DNA from: Nostoc sp. C052
GTDB taxonomy: Bacteria; Cyanobacteriota; Cyanobacteriia; Cyanobacteriales; Nostocaceae
Reading direction: 5' to 3'
Assembly: GCF_013393905.1 (NCBI RefSeq)
Contig: NZ_CP040272.1
Location: 7,573,501-7,637,500, forward strand
DNA length: 64,000 bases
A model generated the notes under the pieces. The model saw only the letters and a program-made list of their open reading frames with translations, was not told the origin of the DNA and did no database searches. Position 1 is the first letter of the stretch; every line of letters starts with the position of its first letter. The position numbers and the translations under genes were made by a program. Below, one piece after another: positions 27,349 to 35,575 of the stretch.

Positions 27349-27372
27349 AAAGCTTGTTTTATAAGCTTTTTA
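27349..27372 (+). terminator. Probable intrinsic terminator after the first Uma2 gene
   Basis: AAAGCTT and AAGCTTT pair across a seven-base loop, followed directly by a short T run and another T run a few bases later. The position, 45 bases after the Uma2 stop, is suitable. Confidence 0.5.
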
Positions 27373-27417
27373 ACCTTTTTCAACTGGATAGTTATACTCT
27401 CTAATAATTATAAATCT

Positions 27418-28020
27418 ATGCCTTATAGTAAATTCACACTCAGTAAAGCTGTAGAGGATTTTCAACTCACAATCGTTGAAGGGAGTCGCTTCCTGCCAGA
27501 AATTCCCTCACTCACCCCTACTCCTTTGCTGGTGGATATTCTTAAAGAAACAATTCCCTGGGCGATCGCAGTGAGTAGTGAGAAAGCCCGTTCTGAGGGT
27601 ATCATCAATCCTGTGTTACTGGAAGTGAAACGCCAACTCAAAGGACAGATTAGCGTTTTCTCTGGCGAGGAATTCAATGTCGAACCGGAAGCTGAACTGA
27701 CTGGCTATGTTGACTTTCTCATTAGTCGTTCCCCAGAACAGCTATTTATCAAAGCCCCTGCGGTTATCCTGGTGGAAGCCAAAAAGGAAGACCTGAAACC
27801 AGCACTAGGGCAATGCCTCGCCGAAATGGTTGCGGCTCAACGCTTTAACCAACAAAAGCAACAGCCGATTTTGACGATTTACGGAACAGTCACCAGTGGT
27901 ACAGTTTGGCGGTTTCTCAAGCTAGAAGGGCAATGCGCGTCCATTGACCTTACAGATTACCCCCTCCCTCCAGTTGAGCAAATTTTGGGTTTTCTCGCTT
28001 GGATGGCGCAGCAGGGCTGA
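27418..28020 (+). CDS. Putative PD-(D/E)XK-type protein of unknown function
   Basis: A 200-residue protein whose middle reads LTGYVDFLISRSPE and then AVILVEAKKEDLKPALGQCL. The spacing Asp..Glu-x-Lys followed by a helix with Gln fits the core of PD-(D/E)XK nuclease folds, as found in several cyanobacterial hypothetical families. The N-terminus has FLPEIPSLTPTPLLVDIL. The start ATG at 27418 has no strong ribosome site but is the first in the frame and fits the family-like beginning. It lies between two Uma2 genes on the same strand. The DNA-cleaving role is only suggested by the motif. Confidence 0.6.
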   Translation: MPYSKFTLSKAVEDFQLTIVEGSRFLPEIPSLTPTPLLVDILKETIPWAIAVSSEKARSEGIINPVLLEVKRQLKGQISVFSGEEFNVEPEAELTGYVDFLISRSPEQLFIKAPAVILVEAKKEDLKPALGQCLAEMVAAQRFNQQKQQPILTIYGTVTSGTVWRFLKLEGQCASIDLTDYPLPPVEQILGFLAWMAQQG

Positions 28021-28111
28021 GTATCATGTCTTTCCTGGCTCGAAAGGGGTATCATTCTGAAATATAGCCAGAGTTAGTGCAGGCAAGCATAGTAAAATTT
28101 TGTCAACAGAT

Positions 28112-28648
28112 ATGCCCCAGTCGATCGCCACAATTTCGCTTGCAGAGTTTCTCGCTCAACCCAATATTGAGGCTTCTCCTGTATGGGAGTTAATTGATGG
28201 GCGAGCCGTGCAAAAAACAATGCCAACCCTCTTTTACTCACGGCTACAACGCAACCTTGTCAATTATATCAACGATCGCACCGATGAATTTGAAGCCGTG
28301 CAAGAGCTACGCTGCATCGTACCTCCCTACTCCCCAGTGCCAGATATTGCGATCGTTGCCTGCCATCGCCTGACTGATGAGGACGGCTCATTTAATAGAG
28401 CGCCAGATTGGTTAATTGAAATTCGTTCGCCCGACCAAAGCACCCTAGACTTACAAAATAAGATTCTCCACTGCCTCAGCAACGGAACACAACTAGCCTG
28501 GTTAATCGATCTCGCTCGTCAGCAGATTTGGGTCTGGCAAGGAGACGACTTACCTATAGTATTTGCAGGAGCAGACTTTCTGCCAAGCTTAGGTATTCTA
28601 CCCGAACTTACGGTTAATGCTTTAATGGGTATGACTCGCCGACAATAG
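28112..28648 (+). CDS. Uma2-family protein (PD-(D/E)XK nuclease fold)
   Basis: A 178-residue Uma2 protein starting at the ATG of MPQSIATISLAEFLAQP; a TTG 12 bases upstream is possible but adds nothing family-like. Motifs are SPVWELIDGRAVQKTMPT at the beginning, VPDIAIV, PDWLIEIRSPDQSTLDLQNK with the Glu-x-Arg/Lys region, and AWLIDLARQQIWVWQGD at the end. This is the more typical Uma2 form, with the QSTLD helix present. It ends the nuclease-fold trio and is convergent with the GT2 gene at 28.7 kb. Confidence 0.85.
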   Translation: MPQSIATISLAEFLAQPNIEASPVWELIDGRAVQKTMPTLFYSRLQRNLVNYINDRTDEFEAVQELRCIVPPYSPVPDIAIVACHRLTDEDGSFNRAPDWLIEIRSPDQSTLDLQNKILHCLSNGTQLAWLIDLARQQIWVWQGDDLPIVFAGADFLPSLGILPELTVNALMGMTRRQ

Positions 28649-28697
28649 TTCGTTTCTTCTGAGTCACTCAGTCACTTTGCTTCTTTTTGGTACAGCA

Positions 28698-29672
28698 TCA
28701 TCCTAATTTTACTCTCATTTTCTCATTTTTCCAGTCTTGAGGATTATGCAATTTCATTCCAGCCTCCCAGCCGTGACGAACACCGACAATAGAATCTTGA
28801 ATATATTGAAATAACAAAGAAAAAGGCAGATTGTGAGTCAACTTAAGGCGTAAAATTCTTAACAAACAACGGTAGTTCAGAAGTAAAGTGAGACGGATTA
28901 AAAACATTGGGAAAGGTAGTTTTTGACAACCGTGTTTTAAAGCAAAGTAAGTAGTATTTTTAGCTAAAGAATACCAACAGGTGAGATGTCGGCGATCGCG
29001 GCGATTATGACTAGGTTGCACATAGTGTTCTACAACCACATCTATATGATGAACCCTGTACCCAGCTTCCAACAAACGCAAACAGACATCAGTTTCTTCT
29101 AAAAAATATTCAAAAAACTCATCAAAATAGCCAATTTTCACTAAAGCTTCTCGTTTATATGAAGCATTGGCTCCCATTACACCACAAAACCATTGAGGGT
29201 TAGAGATATATCTAGTTGTCTCTGTCGCACAAAGAACAGGTCGAGATTCGCTCAAACGACTATTGACGCCTCTAGCAAATTGCAATGCACCATTTGGTTG
29301 AGTTTTATCTATAACTGCTCCACCCACACAACCACAACTTGCTCCCTGTTCTCGGTAAATTTGTAAATGTAAATCTATCCAATTGTCGGGAGGAATAACA
29401 TCATCATCAAGATAAAAAATAATGTCTTTTGTTGCAGCTTTTAAACCTAAGTTTCTAGCCACACTCACATTTCTTTGCTCAGTCAAAATAACTTGATTAA
29501 TAATATCCTTATATTCTAATAAAACTAACTTTGTATCATCTTGTGCCGGGCCAACGACTACAATCAGCTCTTGAAAAGAACATCGCCAAAGCGAAACAGC
29601 ACTCATCACTCTTGAGAGAAAGTTACACCTATCTACAGTACAGATAATCACAGTTGCAGAAAGATATGACAT
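28698..29672 (-). CDS. GT2-family glycosyltransferase
   Basis: A 324-residue single-domain glycosyltransferase of GT-A fold. The start ATVIICTVDRCNFLSRVMSA is the nucleotide-binding strand and loop, VARNLGLKAA marks the middle, the metal-binding acid triplet is FYLDDDV near residue 95, and YFLEETDVCLRLLEAGY holds the ED motif of the acceptor site. Soluble or membrane-peripheral; no transmembrane helix is evident. It faces the mosaic genes on the opposite strand within the glycan locus and probably adds one sugar of the same product. Confidence 0.88.
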   Translation of the reverse strand: MSYLSATVIICTVDRCNFLSRVMSAVSLWRCSFQELIVVVGPAQDDTKLVLLEYKDIINQVILTEQRNVSVARNLGLKAATKDIIFYLDDDVIPPDNWIDLHLQIYREQGASCGCVGGAVIDKTQPNGALQFARGVNSRLSESRPVLCATETTRYISNPQWFCGVMGANASYKREALVKIGYFDEFFEYFLEETDVCLRLLEAGYRVHHIDVVVEHYVQPSHNRRDRRHLTCWYSLAKNTTYFALKHGCQKLPFPMFLIRLTLLLNYRCLLRILRLKLTHNLPFSLLFQYIQDSIVGVRHGWEAGMKLHNPQDWKNEKMRVKLG

Positions 29673-30244
29673 TAAAAATAATTTCGTGATAATTTAGTTG
29701 ATAATTAGAAGCGATCGCACACAGCAACATATAGCTCACATCCTTGTAGGATGACGGCAGGATTTCGGGATAAGGAAGGATCTTACTCCTGATTCGCCAG
29801 CAGCATACATAAGTCGGGGATCTGATTTCTCACGATTTATGCTTTCATACATCTGGAATGCTCTCCCCGGTTACTGGCAATTGAATTATCCACAAATTTC
29901 AAGCCACTTTTCGATTTTTTAGCTTTTCTTCATAATCATTTGTACTTTTTTTGACATTTTTCATAAATTCTTCAATCCATATCTCTAAGAGAAGTGATGC
30001 TTTTAGCTACCCTTACCAAAAATTAATAAATGTAAAAAATACTCTGGAAACAGAAGTGGTAAAGAGTGGAAAGTGTATACTGTCAAGCATTTCCCATGCC
30101 TGTTAAAAATTTATGCTTCTGAAGTAGTATACTTTCTCTGAGTTCAATCAGCAACAGGTATTTAATAATATAAGTAATGTGTACGTAAATAACGTAGTTA
30201 TTTTAAAGACACTGGCACTATTAATTTAGCAGAATTATTCTCAA
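29673..30244. other. Divergent intergenic region between GT2 and the 1593-residue mosaic gene
   Basis: These 572 AT-rich bases lie between two divergently transcribed genes and must hold both promoters. I saw no open frame with a credible product, no recognisable regulator site and no repeat family shared with the rest of the window. Confidence 0.5.
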
Positions 30245-33200
30245 ATGCGTAAAATTCATCAAGAACTTGAAAAGAATGGATATGCAGTCATTGAATTTCT
30301 CAATGAAACTGAAGTAAAAAGCTTCCTCAAATTTAACGAAAAGTATTCTTTTCCTAATAATTTGGCAACTACTGGTATGACTTTTAGTATGAGTACCTCA
30401 GATTTATCATATCGGAGGCTACTTACTCAGGAAGTAAAAAGACATTTTGCTTCCAAATTGAAAATTTTATTCCCCGAATATAGAATAGTACTTTGTAATT
30501 TAGTTTTTAAAAGCCCTGATGTATTATTGAGTGAAATGCCTCTCCATCAAGACCCATCTTTAGTAGATGAAACATCTTTAACATCCTTTGGAGTGTGGTG
30601 TCCTCTAATTGATGTAGACGAGCAAAATGGCTGTCTCCAAGTTGTCAAAAAAAGCCATTTGTTGAATTCAAAACCTAGACCAATTTTTGTTTTTGATGGC
30701 TTTTCCTACAGTCAAGAGATACTGTCAATTTTACAACAAAATTATCTCAGCAGCATCTCGATGAAAGCTGGACAAGCGCTAGTATATGATAAGCGACTTT
30801 TTCACGGATCGCCACCTAATACAACTATTGTTGAAAGAGTCGCAGCTGTATGCAGCTTAGTTCCTCAAAACATCTTGACCCATTTTTGCTACAGAGAGAC
30901 GCTAACCTCTGAAAAGCTACAAGTATTTGAGGTAGAGGATGAATTTTATGATCGCTACATAGTTGGACAAAGACCAGAGGGTGTGAAAAGATTGGATACT
31001 TTTGATTATGAAGTTGACCCCCTAACACCAGAGATACTTATAGAAAAATTAGGGACAAAAAATTCTAATTTAAGAATTTCTAATTGGGCAAACTTTGAAA
31101 TTAATTTTCAGGCTCAGTTTTTAGAAAAACTTAACCCCTCCCCTCAAAAATTAGCAATCCTTGTTAGCAATGAATTTGAAGGTTTTTCTCAAAATGGTGG
31201 CATAGGCACTTACTATACAACCTTAAGTCAGAAACTTAAATCTGATGGTTGGTATGTCATCCTACTGCTTTGTCAAACTGAATCTGACTTTCAAGGAGAA
31301 ACAAGCTTTCCTGATGTAGATTGCGTCCTCTCTACTCACAAAATCAAACAGGTTTTAAATCTCCAACCAATTCATCATCAAATTTTAGCGACAACGCAAC
31401 AAGATGCAATTAGCAATAGTTTCGACTATCAGAGTTGCTGTTGTTTATTCTTCACTCAAGCAGTCGTCTCTAGCTTGCCAGATGCAGTCGTTTATATAGA
31501 ATTTCCAGACATTTGGGGGTTTGGCTATCGCACAATTCAAGCTAAAAAAACTGGTTTGCTGGGTGACAGTTGTCTTATTGGCGTCACTGCTCATGGGTGC
31601 TTTGAATGGTTGCGCGAGGTTAATAGTCAATATACTCTAGAGCAACCCCAATGGTTTTGGCAAGCTTACCACTACGAGCAATTTTCCTATGAGAATGCAG
31701 ATGTCGCTTATTTTCCTTCATACTTCCTCAAGTCCAAATTAGAAAGTTATGGTTGGGAAATATCCCATTCTCATCATTTACCATACTTTGTACCTATTAT
31801 AAATCAGCAAGGTAAAAGTGAGGGATTTGCAAATCAAAATAATCTCAATGTAGATAAAATACCTGTTGTCTTTTTCGGCCGTCTGGAAGAGAGAAAAGGA
31901 CTTTGCACTTTTGTAGAAGCAATCAAATTACTGAATCCTATTTTAGTTGAGAGAATTCAGATTATTTTTATGGGAAAAATTATTCCCCTGCAATCGTCCC
32001 AACTACAACATCTAGATAGTCAGCAGTATATCGAACAACAACTTGATAGTCACATAAGATACAACTTAATACCAAATTTATCCAGTCAAGATGCAATTAC
32101 ATTTATTACTGAATTAAATCACCCAATTGTTTGCTTAACAAGCATCCAAGAAAACTTTCCCAATGCGGGATTAGAAATGGGACAGTTACCCGTTAGTTTA
32201 GTAGTTTCAAATACAGGTGGATTCCAAGAAACTTTAAATTTAATTGAGCGTTATGACTGTGTGCATTACTTTCACCCAGCAAATTACTATTCTCTCGCTC
32301 AAACTATAACCGAGGCAATTAATGCTTATCCTGAAAAACCATTAATTCCCCAATATGAATTTTTACAAAAAATCAATCAACGCCTGCTAAACCAAAGATT
32401 AGAATATATGAGTCAAGCTTTTATTAATGCCGCTCCTAAAGAACCTCAAACTCCTAAAGTCACAATTGCTATTGTCTGCTGGCAGACAGTAAATAATATA
32501 TTAGAGTGCTTAGAAAGTCTTGCCGCCCAAACTTATAAGAATTTTGATGTGATTATCGGGTATCGAGAATCATCTGATGAGTATTTACAAGAAAGAATTA
32601 TTCAAGCTCAAACTAAGTTTCCTAGCTATAAATATTTAAATTTAGATGCGAACTGGAGTTTAGGAGAAAGTTATAATTACTTAGTCGAATTAGCAGCAGG
32701 AGAGTATATTTTACAGTTGGCTGTGGAACATATTGCCTTACCAGATATGCTAGAAAATTTAGTGACGGCGGCGATCGCATCTAATGCAGATGTGGTAGTA
32801 TGTCCGCAAGTTACACTGCAAGAAGATGGAGAACTAGAAGCGATCCCTCTCATCGATGGTTCCTTACTCAAGTTGCTGGAGTTTAACCACAACCAAGATA
32901 TATCTGCGTTATTTTCGCTCAAACTGCTGCAAGAATTTCGCTACTTCCCAGAAAGGGGATTGTTCGCTCTCAATTGGCACATTTTAGCAGCAGCGATCGC
33001 CACTGGTAAAGAAATTGCTTACTACCCTTATCCTCTCTACGTCACTAGCAATTCTGACTCAAGAATTAATTCTGTAAATCTAGCTAAAGAACGGTATTAT
33101 CTGCGTCAATACTTATATCAAATTGAGCCTAGTAAGTGGAATCAACGCCAGCTTAATTTCCTGCTCACAGGTATTGAGCAACTTCTGCAACAGCAAAACT

Positions 33201-35026
33201 CAGGTAAAATATGGCACTTTACTCATCAAAATAACCAAAATTTATCTCCTCAGTCTCAGGCTTGGATGCTAACTGCACAGCAAATTCAAGACGAACTCAC
33301 ACAAACCCAAGAAACTCTAAAAAGCTTGCAAGCATGGAATCAACAACTACAAGCTGGGAAGGACTGGCTAGAGGTACAATGGCAGACATGGATGTTGAGG
33401 GCGCAAAAAGCTGAGTTTGAGTGGGAACGATGGCAATCTTTTAGCACGATGATGTCTGCGAGTAAGTTTTGGCAACTCCGCAGTGCTTGGTTAAAATTCA
33501 AACGGCTAATCGGCTCGAAAAAGCCCGATCTACTTCAGTTAGCAAATCAAGTTAACTCCGACATTCCTATCCGAGATTTTGTTGCTCTCATTGCTAGCCA
33601 AAAAGTGAGATTTTTTCAGCCAGAAGCTTCTGAATCTCCTGTAGTTTCAATTATTTCTGTGTTTCTTAACGACTATCAGTATTTTGAAACTACCTACAGA
33701 AGTGTAATTAACCAAACCTGGCAAAATTTTGAATGGATTATTGTCAATGACGGCTCGACAAACGCCGATGCAATAGCATTCATTGAGTCATTATCTCAAA
33801 GAACGAACAAAATAAAAGTCCTCTGTCATTCTAATCAACAAGGTGATGCAGCAGGACGCAACACAGCGATCGCCCAAGCTAGAGGCAAATATTTATTTTT
33901 TCTCAATTTGGTTGACATTATTGACCCCACATATATCGAAAAAAGCCTTCTGTTCTTAGAAACCCATTCGGAATTTTCCTTTGTTAACTCCTACTCTGCG
34001 ATCTTTCAAGCAGAGGAATACTGGTGCAATCATAGTTTGAGCCAACTTGCTTCATTGTCGGATGAAAATCAGTTTACAAGAGGATTGCTGTACCGCAAAG
34101 CGGATTTTGAGCAACTAGGGGGATTTGACACAGACTTAAAGTTATATGCAGATTGGGAACGATGGCTAAAAGCGATCGCCAATCAACAACTTGGATGGAC
34201 AATTCCTGAATATTTAGAGTGCAATCGCAGCATTAATTCTGTTGAGCAAGATCCTTGGGAACTCAAGCGAGTAACTGAATTAATCCAGTCGCGCTACCAT
34301 GATTTTTTAAGCAGCACCCCGACTGCAAATATTTCTCTCAACCGTCAATCACTTAACCCGCAGCAACTCAAATATAAAATAGCCGGACAAAACTCCCTTA
34401 AGCGCGACAATTCTGGGAAACGCTTGCTGTTTTTCTTTCCTTCCCTCTCCAATAGCAATGTTGATAAATTTCATCTGGACTTAGTGACGCTGCTGGAAAA
34501 AGAAGGTTATGAAATGGCGATCGCCACAACCTTCAAATCAGAGCATCCTTGGTATGATTCTTTTTATCGCCTCACACCAGACATATTTCATCTACCTAAT
34601 TTCTTAGATCAAGTGTACTGGTTGGCTTTTATCCGCTACATTATCCAATCTCGTCAAATTGATATTGTTGTAATTTCTCACACAGACATCGCCTATTACT
34701 TCCTCCCTCTACTCCGTGCTGAATTTCCTCAAGTTGCTTTTATTGATTGGACATACACTGGCGAGTCTAATTCCCAAAGCAATAATTACTCCACTGTCTC
34801 TAGTCAATTTAGTCAGTATCTTGACTGTCAAGCTTTATTCTCTCCAGAAGTGACTGCGGTTGAGAAAGATATTAATTATCCAACTAAATCTAAGTTGAGA
34901 GTTTGCTCCAGTAATTTTGAAATGATAAACATTTTTACTGAAGCCATCCAAACACGTCAAACCCAGATCCAATCAGAAATTGACACGGAGTTAGCAACTG
35001 TAGCTTTATTACTTGCACTCAGGTAA
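30245..35026 (+). CDS. Mosaic protein: PhyH-GT4-GT2-coiled coil-GT2-truncated GT4
   Basis: A 1593-residue continuous frame. Residues 1-270: PhyH (Fe(II)/2-oxoglutarate dioxygenase-type) domain with His101, Asp103 and His187. Residues ~300-725: GT4 domain with the NGGIGTYY loop, VFFGRLEERKGLCTFVEAIK and SIQENFPNAGLEMGQLPVSL. Residues ~737-980: GT2 domain (VTIAIVCWQTVNNILECLES) whose usual DxD region is replaced by LQLAVEH, so it may be inactive. Residues ~1016-1062: coiled coil. Residues ~1131-1370: second GT2 (WIIVNDGST; the metal motif reads FFLNLVD, also lacking acids). Residues ~1392-1519: only the acceptor half of a GT4 domain, followed by a short tail. The modules match parts of the 1520-, 809- and 761-residue neighbours. 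Only the first GT4 looks fully equipped. Confidence 0.85.
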   Translation: MRKIHQELEKNGYAVIEFLNETEVKSFLKFNEKYSFPNNLATTGMTFSMSTSDLSYRRLLTQEVKRHFASKLKILFPEYRIVLCNLVFKSPDVLLSEMPLHQDPSLVDETSLTSFGVWCPLIDVDEQNGCLQVVKKSHLLNSKPRPIFVFDGFSYSQEILSILQQNYLSSISMKAGQALVYDKRLFHGSPPNTTIVERVAAVCSLVPQNILTHFCYRETLTSEKLQVFEVEDEFYDRYIVGQRPEGVKRLDTFDYEVDPLTPEILIEKLGTKNSNLRISNWANFEINFQAQFLEKLNPSPQKLAILVSNEFEGFSQNGGIGTYYTTLSQKLKSDGWYVILLLCQTESDFQGETSFPDVDCVLSTHKIKQVLNLQPIHHQILATTQQDAISNSFDYQSCCCLFFTQAVVSSLPDAVVYIEFPDIWGFGYRTIQAKKTGLLGDSCLIGVTAHGCFEWLREVNSQYTLEQPQWFWQAYHYEQFSYENADVAYFPSYFLKSKLESYGWEISHSHHLPYFVPIINQQGKSEGFANQNNLNVDKIPVVFFGRLEERKGLCTFVEAIKLLNPILVERIQIIFMGKIIPLQSSQLQHLDSQQYIEQQLDSHIRYNLIPNLSSQDAITFITELNHPIVCLTSIQENFPNAGLEMGQLPVSLVVSNTGGFQETLNLIERYDCVHYFHPANYYSLAQTITEAINAYPEKPLIPQYEFLQKINQRLLNQRLEYMSQAFINAAPKEPQTPKVTIAIVCWQTVNNILECLESLAAQTYKNFDVIIGYRESSDEYLQERIIQAQTKFPSYKYLNLDANWSLGESYNYLVELAAGEYILQLAVEHIALPDMLENLVTAAIASNADVVVCPQVTLQEDGELEAIPLIDGSLLKLLEFNHNQDISALFSLKLLQEFRYFPERGLFALNWHILAAAIATGKEIAYYPYPLYVTSNSDSRINSVNLAKERYYLRQYLYQIEPSKWNQRQLNFLLTGIEQLLQQQNSGKIWHFTHQNNQNLSPQSQAWMLTAQQIQDELTQTQETLKSLQAWNQQLQAGKDWLEVQWQTWMLRAQKAEFEWERWQSFSTMMSASKFWQLRSAWLKFKRLIGSKKPDLLQLANQVNSDIPIRDFVALIASQKVRFFQPEASESPVVSIISVFLNDYQYFETTYRSVINQTWQNFEWIIVNDGSTNADAIAFIESLSQRTNKIKVLCHSNQQGDAAGRNTAIAQARGKYLFFLNLVDIIDPTYIEKSLLFLETHSEFSFVNSYSAIFQAEEYWCNHSLSQLASLSDENQFTRGLLYRKADFEQLGGFDTDLKLYADWERWLKAIANQQLGWTIPEYLECNRSINSVEQDPWELKRVTELIQSRYHDFLSSTPTANISLNRQSLNPQQLKYKIAGQNSLKRDNSGKRLLFFFPSLSNSNVDKFHLDLVTLLEKEGYEMAIATTFKSEHPWYDSFYRLTPDIFHLPNFLDQVYWLAFIRYIIQSRQIDIVVISHTDIAYYFLPLLRAEFPQVAFIDWTYTGESNSQSNNYSTVSSQFSQYLDCQALFSPEVTAVEKDINYPTKSKLRVCSSNFEMINIFTEAIQTRQTQIQSEIDTELATVALLLALR

Positions 35027-35135
35027 ATTTAAGCTCCATAACATACTTGTCCATCACAAATTTTCTCCTATTCATGGGTGGGGAATTAAGTATGAAGAGA
35101 TAGGGCTGCCGTAGTAGAGTTATTGTCTCTCACAG

Positions 35136-35426
35136 TTATTTGTCCCAACAAGAGATAAAGAATGGGAAATAGCAATTTTTAGTAATTTACCAGAATCTGT
35201 ACCAGCTACAAAAATCGCTGAAATATATCGTAATCGGTGGAATATAGAAAGGTTATTTCAAACAGTAACTAAAAATTTTCATGGAGAGATTCAGACTCTA
35301 GCTTATCCGAAAGCCACTTTGTTTTCATTTTCAATGGCATTAGTTTCTCATAACATACTTGCAACTTTAAGAGGTGCTTTAGCGATGAGTTTATTTGGTA
35401 TTATATTTCCCCATTTACCAAAATAA
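35136..35426 (+). pseudogene. IS4-type transposase, C-terminal fragment
   Basis: An open stretch without a start reads DKEWEIAIFSNLPESVPATK, then IAEIYRNRWNIERLFQTVTK and a tail ending ILATLRGALA. The Y-x-x-RW-x-IE-x-x-F motif is the C-terminal catalytic Glu region of IS4-family DDE transposases. The front two thirds, with both catalytic Asp residues, are absent and a stop lies seven codons upstream. It sits 110 bases after the mosaic gene. Confidence 0.8.
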
Positions 35427-35575
35427 CACCTTTTTTTGGTGCAGTTGGGGGTGCTTTGGCGTTTTTTCTAGCTGGTGTTTGCATTGCGGGAAGTGGCATT
35501 TTTGAAACGCAGAGGAACGCAGAGGTTTAACGCAGAGGGGCGCAAAGTTATCTTCTGCGTCCCTCTATGTATGAA

